From the NCBI RefSeq assembly GCF_027409185.1, contig NC_084465.1, positions 31,909,864-31,973,863 of the forward strand: a stretch of 64,000 nucleotides of DNA. The letters run 5' to 3'. Source of the stretch: Cynocephalus volans. Its lineage: Eukaryota > Chordata > Mammalia > Dermoptera > Cynocephalidae. The stretch's first letter is position 1, and every line of letters begins with the position of its first letter. The notes beneath the pieces are model-generated. The model saw nothing but the letters and a program-made list of their open reading frames with translations. It was not told where the DNA came from and did no database searches. Of the stretch, positions 11,966-25,944 are shown in pieces. The position numbers were made by a program, and so were the translations under genes.

Positions 11966-13837
11966 AAGGCAATGTAAAACTGTAATAGTAAAAATTGGTA
12001 ACAAGCACTACACCATAATTTCTTAGAGCAATTACTTCTCCTGGGGGTAGGAAGCAGGTAGGAAGAGAAAGTGACTGAGTGGCAAGGAACGCCACAGAGA
12101 AGATGCGACACTCGAGTTGAGCACATAAGATAGGTAGGGGCTTGGATGGTAAGAGAGGGAAGAAGATGGCAACCACTTTGTCAAGTTTCCTTTTTAGTCA
12201 TCTGTTGTAAAACTACTCCACAATAACTATTTTTGAAAAGCTCATCAAAGGATGTGATGACATAAAACCTTTGCAGTATTCCATATCATTAAAATGAAAA
12301 TGCATTATGGTTATGCCTGTCGCAGTGAGGTTATGGTGTATGGTAGACATTTGTCCTTTGACTAAGTGCCCAGGATATGGACCCCTTATTCTGTGTCTTG
12401 GTGGAAGGCAGAACCCATATTTCATTAAATAAGCTGAAATGTCCAGCTGCTTTCCCCACCTTCCTTGCAGCTTGAGTCCTGGCACATGACCTTGGCCATG
12501 CCAAATAAATGCATCCTTCCCTAGACTTTGAATTGCGATCTTGAGATTCAAAGAGGCTAAGAGGTGTTGTTGCCAGCGGTAACAGAAATTCCAGTGTCCA
12601 CAAGAGGCAGCCTGTGGGGGCATTCACACCCTGATGTCCATGGTGTTACTGTTAGGTGGCAACATTGTCTTTACGGGACAACACAATTCCGCTCAAGTAA
12701 TCAAGGTTTTGTCCCACTTGCAAACAATCAGGAACTCTGATTGATAGAGATTCTTTCAGTGGAAATGGCTTATGAGTATCTCCTCCAGCAAAGCCAGGGT
12801 GGGACAGGTTGCATGTAATTATCATTTTTTACTACCAAGTGTCACCAGCCAAACCTCATAGCATTTCTCAGGCATAAGACACCAAGATAAAGAAACATTT
12901 TAAGTAATTTATAAAATTTCATTCAAAGATATTTAAGAAGTACTAGGTTAATAGATGTACACAAAATATTAGTTTTTAAGCTCTACAGAGGTAGATATTT
13001 TTGTTCATTGAATAAATATTCGCACCGTGCACTCTCCACAACATGAACATGAATGAGATCACCACACGTAGTAACAGCAAATGTATTATACTGAGTGTCC
13101 AAATTACAGTTTGAAAAGACCAGTAATTTCAAGGGAGTTTAATTTTATGTGTTTGAAAATAATTGTGGTACTCAAAACTGCCTCTTCTCTTTGTTTTTTA
13201 ACTATATTTCTGCCTCAGGGTAAGAAAAATGGATTTGCATACGGGTTCATTAATGGGGGGTAGGGAAGATTTTCTTTAACTTGAAATAAACTTCTTGTTA
13301 GAGAGGACTGAATATGTGTACCAAAAAATCTATCCTGCCAAATACTTCCTGCTTTTGCTTTTATTCAAAACACAGCTTCGCGCTGATTATTGTTTCCCTT
13401 CAGTCAGCCCCCTCATCACTGCCACCAAATGTCTTCATTTATTCACTACAAAGTTACCAAGTGATTCTTTTCTCCTATCCTGGATTGCTATTATTCTCTG
13501 TATTCCCCTTAACCTGAGGTGCAATCACTTCTCAGATGGCAGGCACAGCTTCTGGTAAAACGAGTGGGTGCACGACAAATACCGTCAAAATAAATAAGTA
13601 AAATTCTGTGCCACAGTCTTGTGTTTGCTCTTAAGTCTTAGGTCAGGGTGCTGGAGCACCCCTTGTTACTCTCCTAATTAAACATCGCTTTCGGAGAGGC
13701 GATCACTTTACTTGGAACCTCCCAGACTGTTTCGTCAGTCCCCTGTCCCCACCGGCAAATCTCTAGCTGTCTACTTCTCCTGCCCTCCTTCCTTCACCAG
13801 GAAAACCCCAAGCCTGCCCTTCCAAAAGTGCCCTCAC
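11966..13837. other. Intergenic sequence, no gene recognised
   Basis: Upstream of the HYAL4 remnant. Minus-strand open stretches near 12213-12627 have no resemblance to a known protein and look fortuitous. No named repeat is supported here. Confidence 0.5.
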
Positions 13838-13999
13838 AGCACCAGTCCATGGCTCCCTTGGGAGAGTGTGGTGCTGATAACACCAAGGCCACAGGTTCGG
13901 ATCCCTATATAGGGATGGCCGGTTTGCTAACTAGGTGAGCGTGGTGCTGACAACACCAAGTCAAGGGTTAAGATCCCCTTACCAGTCATCTAATTAAAA

Positions 14000-14034
<35 letters not shown>

Positions 14035-14039
14035 AAATA
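13838..14039 (+). mobile_element. Dimeric tRNA-Ile-derived SINE
   Basis: Two related units follow each other. The first carries 'gtgtggtgctgataacacca' and 'ggttcggatccctatatagg', the second 'gcgtggtgctgacaacacca' and 'gggttaagatcccctt'. Both retain A- and B-box-like blocks and resemble tRNA-Ile. A (AAAT)n tail follows. It is flanked by 14-base target duplications at 13824-13837 and 14040-14053, differing at one base. The dimer layout matches the CYN SINEs described from colugos. Confidence 0.8.
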
Positions 14040-14053
14040 AAAAGTGCTCTCAC

Positions 14054-15330
14054 TTCAGAATTTTTCTTGAGCCCTTCCCTTCACCACATGGTTGTGGTAG
14101 CCTAGCAACCTGTGCAACTCTCCCCCCTTAACAAAGAGTCACAACTCATAACAGCCTCCCTGTCCTTTCTCCCAGGAAGGTTTGCTCCTTTAAACAGATT
14201 TCTAATTTGTAGAATTTTAGGAAGAGTTGACAAGACATTGAGAGTGGGAATGAGTGAGGAATTCAACCTGGACTTGTCCCTTAAATTTTATCAACCAGTT
14301 TACGCTTCTTAGGAGGGAGGTCTGTTCTGGGAAGACAGATGAAGGACCAGTTCCCTTCCTTCAACAGGGAAACTTCTGTGAAGACATTTTGAAGGCCCCT
14401 GGAAAATGATTTGCAGGGAAATGACACACCGGTGAAAGCCAAAGGGTAAAGGGAGGTAGCTTTTTCCTCAGACCCCTCCCCTAGATGAAGGAAGAGCCAC
14501 AGTGAGGAAGGTTTAGTTGCTACTACATTGACCTTGACTTCGCAGTTCCAATGTCTTGCTCCACCGAGAGGGGAATGTAACAAAAGCAGCAGAACTATGG
14601 AGCCTGTCTCAGGTAGGCTCAAGAACCTCAGCTCTTCCTTTTCCTGATAGTGAAAAAGATAGTGAAGAGAGGAGGTGTCCCTGTAGGGGAGTCCGACCTG
14701 CCATGGACAGATACAAGAGTGTGCAAAGAAGCCTCTATCCCCTACTTATTTGTATGTCCCCTCTCAGTCCTCCCCCAAAGAAGCTTAGTTGCTTGTGGTA
14801 AATCAAAAAAATTTTAAAAAGAGAGTAACTCTCAGCATTCAGAAGCTGGCGGTACTCACAGCTAGACCGTATAATTAATTCTCCTGTTATATATAGACAA
14901 TCTCACAGAATACCAACCTCACACAAGTTTACTCTCAGACCACAATAAAATGAGACAAAGAAAGGCCACTTTTTAGTTCTGTCTAAGCACAGAAAAAACA
15001 AGGTCGCTGCATAACCCATAAAATACCAAACATCTCTCTCTCTGAATGAATGACTGCTATTCTTTATCCAGGCATAAACATTCCTCTGCTTTCTGACAAC
15101 ATCCAGTCTAGAACAAATCCCCATTCTTAGATCCTCCCCCAAATCACCCAACCAAAACCTAAACCCAGTAATGGGTTTTCTCCAACACCCTCTTACTGAG
15201 ACACCCCATGGTTCCCCAGGTGTGCACTCCCCCTCCTCACAGCAAGTGATAAACCCAAGTCATTTGACTGCAGGTGTGTTCTTGGTGGTCTCTGGGCATT
15301 GACACCTGTGTCAAGGCAGAGGCACTTCAT
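14054..15330. other. Intergenic sequence, no feature recognised
   Basis: No exon, RNA gene or repeat that I can name. Open stretches here are short and lack protein-like composition. Confidence 0.5.
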
Positions 15331-15975
15331 GTTCATTTATATATGAATTAAGTAAATTATTGAGCACCTTCTGTGTACCAGGCTTCCATTCTGAGTACTG
15401 GGAATATGATAGTGAACAAAACAGACAAAAGCCCCTGCTGCCCTCACAGAGCTTAAATTCTTGCAGGGGAAACAGACAATAAACAGGATGACTTAATAAA
15501 ATACATTAATAAAGTACATTGCATGGTGATAGTAGCAAAAAAAAAGAAAGAAAGCAGGGATTCACCTTTAGATGGGAAATCCTTACTGATCTGAAGGATT
15601 AGAGGAGTGAACCTGGAGGATGCCTGGTTAAGCATGGGTAGAAAGCAGGAGCAAAGGCCCTGAGGCAGGAGCATGCCTGCCTTGTCTGAAGAACTTCAAA
15701 GAGGTTAGTGGCCAAGTAAAAGGATCCAGAGAGCTAAGAGGAAGAGTTTTGTAGGCCTTGTAGAGACTCTCTCTCTGAAGCTAAGTGATATGGGAAAGAA
15801 TTGAAGGTTTTGGGAAGATCTGAATGGTCTGACCTGGAGTTAGCTGGATTCCTGTGGCTGCTGTGTTGAGGCAAGCCTGAAAAGGAAAAGGCACAAACGA
15901 GAATAAAAGTAGGAACACTATAAGGAAGCTCTTGAGATAATTCAAGACAGAAATGAGAGTAGCTTGAAGCATTTA
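15330..15975 (-). mobile_element. LINE L2, reversed
   Basis: The plus strand reads the reversed L2 3' half: 'attgagcaccttctgtgtac', 'gtgaacaaaacagacaaaag', 'cagacaataaacagg'. It continues into 'aggccttgtaga' and 'cctgtggctgctgtgttgag', which lie deeper in L2. Ancient and diverged. Confidence 0.75.
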
Positions 15976-18900
15976 TTTAGATCTTAATATTTCTAATAAT
16001 TGCCACACAGAAAAATTCTAACATATATAAATAAATTAACCTGGCTGGTTTTGTTTTAATTTTGCTTGAAATTCTAAATTTATATTTTTGTATACACAGT
16101 GTAATTTTTTTTATTCATACAGCCTGGTGTTCTGTACTGATTTTTAAGACTACAGTGAATACTTTGGAAAAGCTTTTAAAAGCTTTTAAAAGCAGACACT
16201 GCTCTCTTAATATTAATGTATTAGTGGAAGAAATTGATTTTCCAAATCTATAACTCTTCTATTTCATTGTTTTTTTTTTTTTCATGACATTGTAATTTTG
16301 GTTTAAGATGTCAAGTGTCTGCTCCTAAATCCATAAGGGTTAAAGAGGTTTCCTGAAAGTCATGGTCCCTAAGGAATTTAATAAATGCAATGTTTTATTT
16401 CCAAGCCCTCAAGGAAAGTACTGACCAAAGTGATATTTTATTACCAATAATAGAAATATACTGATAAATATTTAACAGAATGGAAGACAGAGCAGAGCCA
16501 CCAAGTTCAAAGTTGTATCCTCAATTCTGCAGCACTGATTATTAACCTGCTTTCTGATAAAAGCTTATTACAGCCAGTAATAAGCATTTATTTTTTTCCT
16601 CGGATGAATTTCTCCTCTTTTGAAATATCAGTGTCCTGCAAACTGGCTCTAAGCATTCCAGCAAAAAAAAAACCCAAAATATTTTAATGGTAGAGGTTTC
16701 TTGATTAAGATTTCTTCATAAATTTTTCTTTAAGATTCGATTTCCATTGGTTTATAATATAATTTACTTTATAATATTGTCTTTAAAGCCCATAGTTAAT
16801 CATTAGTTACTGAATTTTATTACGACTCTATTTGATGTTATTATCAAAAAATACTGATGTCCTTTTATCTGAGAAAATGTCAGAACTATGCTATCTCGAT
16901 AGTACAAAATTGTTTCCTTCTCCTCAAAATTAAGCTTAAGTTTTGTAAATATATGAAAATGACTATTTCAGCATCACTTGTGCTAATGGAAAATTCACTA
17001 TTATTCAATGTAAAATGCCATATTTTTAATGAAGCAAGACTATTGTGCATTTTTAAGACATGCAATCTTATGTCTTAAAATCTTATGAAAATATGATCAT
17101 CCTTGTATAAAAGTATATAAATAGTCTTTGTCAAAAAGTATTATTTCTCTCTCAGGACTTGAAATTTATTGCAGCCAAGATCAACAGCTTTCTTGGGAAA
17201 GCACACAAAGTCTTAGGACCACATTTTGAATAAAATATTCCCTCTGTCAACCTGTTTTTAACTAAGCTCCATAAGATAACATTAAGGTGATTTACATCTT
17301 CAGTTTTCTAATTAAAGTTTTTGAACTAAAAAGCAGTCTAGTGGTCTGAGAACTGTTACTTACGTCCTTTCAATGTCCAAAGTTAAGATAACTCAAGACA
17401 CCGTCTCCCGCAAATATGACCCAAGCCATTGACTGGAAGAGCTCAGATACTAGTCGGGGTAACCAGATGGTAACTAGGGATGGGGAGCAGAGGCTCAACC
17501 TCAGGCTTGAGGCCTGGAACAGTATTTAAACAGGAGAATTTGATCCAGGTTCTCCAGCTGCTGGAACCAAATGTCCAGTTATAAGACTGGAATGGAAGGT
17601 CAAGCATTTGAGAAGTCAAAGGTGGAAAAATCACATTGTCCTGTCTCAGGGAAACATGGTTTAAAATCAATTTCTGCCTCAGTCCTGACAGGAGTGGCTT
17701 GGAAACTAGGGTTCACCCAGCTTTGCAAATGGCACCCATCTCTCTGTACAGGCATACATATTTCAGAAATTTGGCCAAGTGGAAATGCGCAGGGATTTAC
17801 TCCAACCTGTTTGCAATGAAGAGGGATATATTTGTAGTGGAAACAGAAGACTGGAAATTTCTGTCTGAATTTCAAATGCACAAAATCTTTCACCGAGAAA
17901 TTCTGCTTCTATATTACTTATTGCTTCATTGCTTGTAATTACCAAGGTTGGAAACAAATGTCCGTCATTAAGGGAAAGGTTAAACGAAGCATGACTTTCT
18001 ATGCAATGTTATGCTATGCACCTATAATAAAGAATAAGGTTGCCTCTACATATTGATATGGACATTCACCAGATATTAAAATATTCTTTAAAGTATATAT
18101 TTGTTTACAAGTGTCTGTACATATTCTTCAATTTTTTAAAAAGTAATGTGTGTAAAATGTTGCCATCTTTCTAAGAAAGGGATATACAGTGTTAAAAATG
18201 ATAGCATTTTATATATCCAAACATAGTACCATAGTACTTACGACTATTCTGTGTCAACTGAAGCCTTTTGAAAATTATGCTTATGAACTGGAACTTAAAT
18301 TTTAATTTTCTAATCTATGAATATACGACAGAATCTTGCCCACCAATCCTGCCCCTATGCCTCTCTGCAAGCCTGTTGCCCTTTCCCTTGTTGAAGTTTT
18401 CACACAGGTTTTCTAACCCAGATGGCAATCCCTCTGAATTAGATTGCTCTATGGACATTTTACCTCCATGCTCTGACCTCTCGGTATCTGAGTCATGTCT
18501 GGGTTTACAATGCCCCTTGGCACTGCAACTAATGTTTCCTACTTGAAATAGTCCTGCCAACCTTCAGTAAACTTGACTATAAGCTGTCAAACCCATCAAA
18601 ACTACACAATCTGAGAAGATTTGGGCACATAGAGAAAATAAGAGCTGGTGAAATTGTGTTTGCATGTATTTTTCTTCACTTTTTAGGTTTAGATCTTGTA
18701 TGATTAGCTGCATAGGTATTCCATATGTCCATTTAAGGCTCTAAGCTTCCACTCAGGTACACCCTCCAGATAGATGGTGAAACTCTTGATGTTGCAAATG
18801 AATGTGCCAATCACCATGATCATCAACCACGTTTTAATAAGTATTTGTTTATGTTATCATGGAACCAAGTGAATTATGCTTTGTTTCTATCAAAAAATAC

Positions 18901-20660
18901 ACTTGTTAAAACACCAACTGTAGTAGTTAACTAATTTTTAATTTGCATGTATTTTTAAAAAGACTATTAGAGAGCTTGTTCCCTACTTTGGTTGCTTATT
19001 CACAGGATATGAGAACTGTGTTGGATGTGGGTTAGTATAGAAAGTTGAGTTTCTGCATTAATTATAGCAACACATACTAACCATAAATGTGAAGCAAATA
19101 CTTTTTTACCGAAATAATTTTTAATTCTTTAAAAGTAAGTTTACTTTTCCAAGACTGCTAATTGTGTGGTTTAATTACACAAACTTTACAACTTGAAAAT
19201 ATTTTAAAATAGATTTTAATTTCCAAATATAATCTTGAGAAAATTTCCTAATATAATAAGGAAATTCAGAAATGCTCCAATCATGGATTCTGGGTTGAAC
19301 TAAGGATGCAGTGGGTTGTTCTGAAATGCCTATGGCAAAGATAGAAGTAATTCCAGCCTAAGTTAACAACCACTTTTGAACCACCCAATATATTGTGTTA
19401 AATAAATATGTCTCCTGGAAGAATGGAATTTGGTTTTTTTTGGGGGGGGGGGGTTCCAAATAGATGATAGGACAGAACATGAGATTCATTAATTTGCATC
19501 TATTATGAATATTAGACCTGTGCTTAGTGCTTAGGGAAAGAGGGTTTATTCTGTGAAAAAGACAACTGAAGATTGTTTTTGTAAGAAATTCATGCATCTT
19601 CCACTCTGTTATATATAGAAATATTCAAAACTAAGGAGAGTAAGGTTTCACCAAACAAGTAATCATAGATAACAGTGTAACTTTAATTAATGAATTTGTC
19701 AAAGCTTTCCAAAGAATCAGATTCACATAGAAATTTGTTGCTAAGGAAACATGTTACATATTATAATTCTCAAAAAAATATATAAAGAATATAAACCTGA
19801 ATCTCTGTACATGAATTGTTCTGTAGTTTGTTATTTTCAAAAACTTTTAATTTTCTCCATATAACACCTGTTTAACTCTTTCTTCATGACTCTAAGTAAA
19901 CACTAATTAAGAATCTGAGTACTTCAATTCGACAAGAGATCTTTCTTACATCATCAAACTGAATTCTAATTTAAAAGCAAGGCTGAAATAAATCATGTGA
20001 CTAAGCTTACCTTGATATTGCTACAATAGCATAGTATTTATCAGTAAGATAACTATCTCCGGTAACAATGATTCTAACGTGTGTCACATTTATTGGAGGG
20101 ATTCTAAAAGCCATGAAACAAACAGAAAACTCAGTGCAACTGTAGTTGTACCTGATTGGCATGTAAGAGGGTTGCATGCTACTATAAAAAAGAAAACACG
20201 TGAGGGGTATAGAAAAGAAGGTTTTGTATAAACAGGTGTAGAGAATCAAAATTATTATTAAGATAATTCAAGTCAACGTATGCTAATGGAGGAACGAAAG
20301 TTTTATCTTACAAGGTTTCTGTTTGTTTTGTTTTAATGTGAGATGTTTGGAAAAAAGAAAGCCTGTCCTTTTGTTACTCAGGATCTGGCAATGACGAAGA
20401 TAGGGATAATCAAGTTTTATTGCCTAAACTATGTTATTTGAAAACTAATTTTTCAAATCTTTCGTTTATTTTTGATGTATATGACCATTGAAGTAGATAG
20501 AGTTTTTCCCCATCCTTAGGATATTACTTGACTTTAAGATTTTCTCTCTCCAATGGATTAAATGATTTAAGATTTATCTTCCTACTACTATTTTGGTACT
20601 TGTTCTTTCTTTCTTTTATGGAAAATCTAAATCTATTTATCCATATGTATATACATGTAT
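15976..20660. other. Intergenic AT-rich sequence
   Basis: Nearly 4.7 kb between the two hyaluronidase genes with nothing I can assign, apart from short homopolymer runs (T at 16270-16282, G at 19441-19453). Overlapping open stretches near 17443-17957 on both strands have no recognisable protein features. Confidence 0.5.
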
Positions 20661-20663
20661 ATG

Positions 20664-20741
20664 AAGGTGCTTCATAAAGTTGGTGGAAAAATAGAATTAA
20701 ATGATAATATGAATTTTTCCATGAACTTTTTGAAGTATTTC
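20664..20741. mobile_element. Short palindromic DNA-transposon-like element, copy 1
   Basis: About 78 bases with inverted ends: the left end resembles 'gggtacttcaaaaagttt' and the right end is its complement. The shared core is 'ggaaaaatagaatta'. Same family as 26873-26950 and 28305-28383, and the most diverged of the three. The inverted ends suggest a mariner-type MITE. Confidence 0.6.
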
Positions 20742-23700
20742 ATATGTGTACGTATTTATCCTCTTCCAAATTACTAAGAGATTTTCTTTTTTAAAGTGCC
20801 TATTGATTATCATCTCTAAATATTCAGTCACTTTAATACTATTTGGGAAAAAAAATACTACTTTTATGACCAAAAGATACCCACTTTCTGAACACTTTTA
20901 AATGTTGCATATTTCCTAAAAACTGCAATACTTGTTCCAAATAGCAGTCCTCTACTGCTGCTCATCATAGTAGGTATGGCAGCTATAGAACACACCATGG
21001 AAGGTATGATAACTATAGAAAAAGGATTTAAAAAAATACTTTATTAAAGATTATGCAAAAATAAAATCTTTATCAAATAAATGCACTTATACTTTAATGG
21101 AAAACATTTCTGTCTGTAAAGTTACCTGGAGGATTCTTCATAGCTATCGGTTTTAAAAAATATTAAAGTGTGGCTCTCATTAAGCCACATGTTCCTATGG
21201 CTTATTTGCAGGTAGTTTACTCCTGCTTCATGGAGTACATTTTGATGCTATGGCAAGTTAAGAAGTAGTGTATTAGGTTATGATAACCCAACATACTGTA
21301 CATAGCTGCTTTTCAGGGAAACTGCACATAAAGGAGAAATGAAGCAAGCCTTGATAGCCAGTAAAGTGAGAATCATTTTCAAATATAAATTTACAGTAAA
21401 TAAAAAATTACTGGAAATTTAACTTATAACTCTCAGTGACAAATGTAATTTTTAGGATGCTAGTTTCATAAAAGCAAGCTCACATTTTTAAAGATACTTC
21501 ATTTGAAAAGTAAATAAAGTAAGTGGAGCTAAAAAAGAAATTGTATATTCCAAGAAATTAAAATGAGGTTTTTTCTAACTCCACTAAGAGTTTTTAAAAA
21601 CACTAAGACAATCTTTAAAATTTTTTCAAACAGAACAAAAAGTATATTTTAACTTTGCTTTTGTTTGCTGCTGGTCCGTTAGTCACCTGGTGCAAAGCAG
21701 AGGTTGAGTGGCAAAGGATGCCCCGTTGTAGTTCAGAGAAACATGTTATTACAGGGGTGACTCAGTCCTCCAAGTTAAACAGGAGGCTTGCATTAAATCT
21801 CTTTATAACTGAAGTCAAACTCTCTTAAATGCTTCTTGGTATACATGACCATTGCTTTCTGAAAATACCCAATTTAAGTTTACTAAAGAAAGAAGAAAGA
21901 AAGCTTGATTGAGACTTTAGTTGGAAAATAGGGAGGTAAAGAAAACTGTCTATTTAAAACTCCCAGATTAAAGACAAAAGTCGGGTCAAGTGCTTTGTGA
22001 ACTACAATACATATTATTTTAAAAAATAGAATCCTAATACTTCATAATAATGGAATAATTGACTCTTACTAGGGCATTTGATATCACATTGAATATACTA
22101 GAATTACAACATGAATTTACTAGAATTCATAGCTCAAGATAGGGAGCTAAACATACATATTTGTTTACTGCATCCTTTTCAGCATAACTCATTAGAGAAA
22201 AATACAGTATAAAGCTGAAAACAAGAAGGGGTGGCATGACTCATGACTGAGAACAGGTAAACTTGAATGTCAGAAATTTTTAAAAAGCAAAAAAAGAAAG
22301 AAAACATAGTAGAAAGTTACAGAGGTATGAGCTATTGCTTCCATTGGAAAGACAAACCTTAAGATCCAAAAAAATGAGAGTGGAAGGAGGACAAATTATT
22401 AGAACAACCAATTAAAATATTGCATCCAGTACAGCAGAACCAGTTCAACCATTCAACTTCTCTGCATACGTAGAAGGGCAAAGAGCAGAGATTTTAGGCC
22501 CCATGACATTAAAATATAGAGAAATCTTTTCCAATAGAGGGTCCAGATTTTGTATGTTGGACCAAATACAAAAGCAGAGCTAAAATGGAAATAGTTTGGC
22601 CTCCCTAGTGGGCACAGAAGGGATATAAAAAGAAAGTCTTCTCAACCATGAGGGCGTTACACTCCTCTCCCACGGTAGTTTTCTACTTACTTTGATAATG
22701 ATGGGGGTTTTCGCAACCTGCCTGTTTTCTACTCTCATGCTCCAGATAAAACCTTACTTGTCAACATGCCCCAACCCCTTTTACAAAGTCTGCAGTCCAT
22801 CCTCCCACTCAGCACAAGAATCCTGTTGAGTAAATGCACCCAGACAAATGCAGGGGAGATCCCTGTGACGGATTTTTCAATCACTTTGGTCCTTAATAAA
22901 TATAAACAGATGGCCAAGGATTTCTGAATATTTGATACAGACCAACAGTATGAAAGAGAAGAAATTAACAAAGGGAGTAACTGATGTCAGAGGAAATGGA
23001 ACAGAATAAAATGTACAATAGAAACAATAAAAAATCTGATGAATATCCTCAGAGAGATTTAAGAACCTGTTGAACCTACAGACCAAAACAAGGCTAGTAT
23101 GAAAAAGGAAACATACACTTACACAAGCGAAAAGAGTTCTTTGGAATTAAAAATGAATGTCAAAATATGGCGGAGACTAACCTAATATTCTAGAAGAAAA
23201 GGCGAGCAAATGTATAATACAAAGCAGAAAAGACAATGACTTAAAATATATGAGAGGAAAACAACACAGAGTACAGATGTGGAAGAGCCAAGATCTATCT
23301 ACTAGTAATTTTATAATTGAAAAGAGAAAATGGAAGCAAGAAAACCGTTTGAAAAATATTAAAAGAAAATTATTCTGAGCCAAAGATAAGAGTCTAAATT
23401 AGGAGAGAAAGTCAGAAGGCTTTGTAAAGAATGTCTCCAACATAAAAATAAACATAACACAAATTTATGAAAGGCTAGAAAGTATTATCATAACATACTA
23501 CTTGTGAGACGAAGATATAGGTTTCTTCTGATTAAAAAAATGGGTGGTGTGGAGCAATTAGATTCTGGGAAAACCAACTGTCTGGTCAAGAAGTTTTTGT
23601 CCGAATAAAGGGTGCTCTTATTTTTCAACAATTAGTGGGAGATAAGAAACAATACTGCCCTAGACAGTAGACAAAATTATCACTGGTCGGGTAACTCAGG

Positions 23701-24299
23701 ACAGAGACAAGCTCTCCTTGTGTTTCTAACAGGTGCCACCTATCATCTTAGAGGGTATGTTTCATTTACTAAAGTATTTGTAGTATTCATAAAACATTTT
23801 GCTTACAGATGAGTCCTTTATTAATTTATCTTGAAAAATTATCATAAGCATGGAAATTAATTTAAATTTTTATCTTTTATTTAAGAAAGTATTTGACTTT
23901 GGGCTAGACATAAAAATGAGAAGTCAATTGACTAAGTATATAGTCTGAAAAACCAAAATTATTCAAGTCCACATAAATTACCAAAAAAAAAAAAAACCTG
24001 AATGTTTTACATGATGTGTTTTTAACTTGAGCAGCCTTTTTTTCCCACAAACCAAAATTTCTTAGAATGTATTAGAAATGTGGCAGTTCCTTTGATTTTA
24101 GCTTCTTTTACTTGCTATTAAATTTAAGTTAAAATAAATTTAATAATCTTTTCTTATTTAGTAAAAGTCAAATTACTGTCTGTGGGTAATAAGATTGGAG
24201 TATTTCCTACTTTCTTCTATGTATTTATTATATATTTACCTTTTTCTTTCATCTATGTCAATACTTCTTATGCCCTGATTGTTTTGGAGACACTGTGAG
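20742..24299. other. Intergenic sequence with a possible HAL1/L1 piece
   Basis: Mostly unassigned. From about 22980 to 23450 an A-rich stretch with phrases such as 'gaatatcctcagagagattt' resembles ORF1 of old half-L1 (HAL1) elements on the plus strand. This is a weak match. Confidence 0.35.
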
Positions 24300-25040
24300 T
24301 TTATTTTTTTAATTAACTTTTTATTGAAACATGTTGATCGTACATGTTTATGGGGTACAAAGTTGTATTTCAATACATGTATGCAACGTGTGATGAACTA
24401 ATCAAGGTAATTACCCTATTCATCATTGCAAAGCTTAATCATTTCTTTGTGATGTGAGATTTTGATTTCTTCTAGTCTTTTGACAACATGCAGTAAATCA
24501 TTGTTAATTATAGTTCCTGGGTTGACTGCACACCAGAAGAACTTACTTTTTCTATCTAGCTGTAATTTTGTATCCACTGACCCTCTCCTTTCCCTTTTCC
24601 CACATCTAGTAACCACAGTTCCTCTCCTTTTAACAGTTTAACTTATTATTATTATTATTTAATTTTGCTATATTTCAACTCCAACATATGAGTGAGAACA
24701 GGCAGTACTTCTCTTTCTGTGCTTGGCTTATGTTACTTAACAAAATTTTCTCCAAGTTCATCGATGGTGTTGCGAATAGCAGAATTGCATTCTTTTTTCA
24801 TGGCTGAGTAGTTTCCATTGTGTATATATACCACATTTTCTTTATCCAGTCATCTGTCTGTGGACAGTTAGGTTGGTTCCATACCTTGGTTATTGTGAAT
24901 ACAACTGCGATAAACATGGGAATGCAGGTATCCCTTTAATATGATGATTTCCATTCCTTTGGAAATATATATGCCTTTGGGTATATACCTAGAGTGCGAC
25001 TGCTGGGTCAAATGATAGTTCTACCTATAGTTGTTGGGGA
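24300..25040 (-). mobile_element. Old L1 3' end, reversed (3' UTR and ORF2 C-terminus)
   Basis: The plus strand gives the reversed L1 3' untranslated region ('gtacatgtttatggggtaca') and then the reversed ORF2 end ('ggctgagtagtttccattgt', 'catctgtctgtggacagtta', 'cgactgctgggtcaaatgat'). Older than the copy at 25945-26745. Confidence 0.8.
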
Positions 25041-25944
25041 AACTACAAGCACTGTAAGTTTAATAATGGCTTTACGTGTATCTTTAATGTATTCAATGAT
25101 TGTTGGGCAAAATTGCCTATGTCTCTCATTCTCTCCTTCTTATTTCTTTAATTTTTAAAATGATAATAATATTATTAATATTCCCTGCTTTACTGGAATT
25201 CATTGAATACCAAAACCCTGATATAATTTGTTGAAGAACTGATGGTCATTGTAAGTATAGAAGGAGCCGGTTTTTTTCCACTCATAATGCCTTAATACCA
25301 ACTTTAATAGTTGTAAAAACGTGTTGTGCTTGGGTACAAGAACTAAATTACTATAATTGTAGCCTTAGTACAGAAGAATGCCACCACAATAGAGAAACTT
25401 GTAAAATAGCCCACAATTTAGCTTACTGTATTTCACTGCCTCTTTAACTTTTCCCCAAAACAAATGAACAAATTATGAATGAATGCACAAACAAATCAAT
25501 CAAAATAGGAATCTAAGTGTGATCTTCCTATCAACGTTCTATATGTATATCAAGACAGAGTACAAATGAAAATGCAATATTTTGAAGGTGTCAGACAGAA
25601 AAATATCTTCCCTTAACTAAGGGGGGAAATGGCGTTTGGGGTATTATATTCTCTTTTGAGTTTTTATGAAAGAAGATGATCTGGATTACGACAAGGTCGG
25701 GTCAAGTGACCAAATGAGTTGCCATGCGTTTTGAACTGATGATTGCTTAGATACAGTAAATTTTAATAAACCAATAAGCACCAAATAAAAGAATTTTCCA
25801 TGTAAATTTCCTTTTATGCGAGTCTAATAAGGTTTGTCTTCTGATATTGAAGATTGCAAAACAAATTTCCAGGAACCCTGTTGATACTATGGGGAAAGTT
25901 GAACCATATAGCATTCAGTATATATTCCTTCTGACCTCTATAAC
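25041..25944. other. Intergenic sequence, no feature recognised
   Basis: AT-rich spacer between two L1 3' ends. No gene or named repeat supported. Confidence 0.5.

Noticed and set aside
12213-12627. Two overlapping minus-strand open frames (136 and 98 codons)
   Set aside because: Different frames of the same stretch, with no conserved motifs or splice partners. Judged fortuitous.
13838-14039. Possible functional tRNA-Ile gene
   Set aside because: A and B boxes are present, but the cloverleaf is degraded, the unit is duplicated, and an A-rich tail plus target duplication mark a SINE.
17443-17957. Cluster of open frames on both strands that could be a new gene
   Set aside because: All are under 101 codons, overlap in several frames and lack any domain, signal or splice logic.
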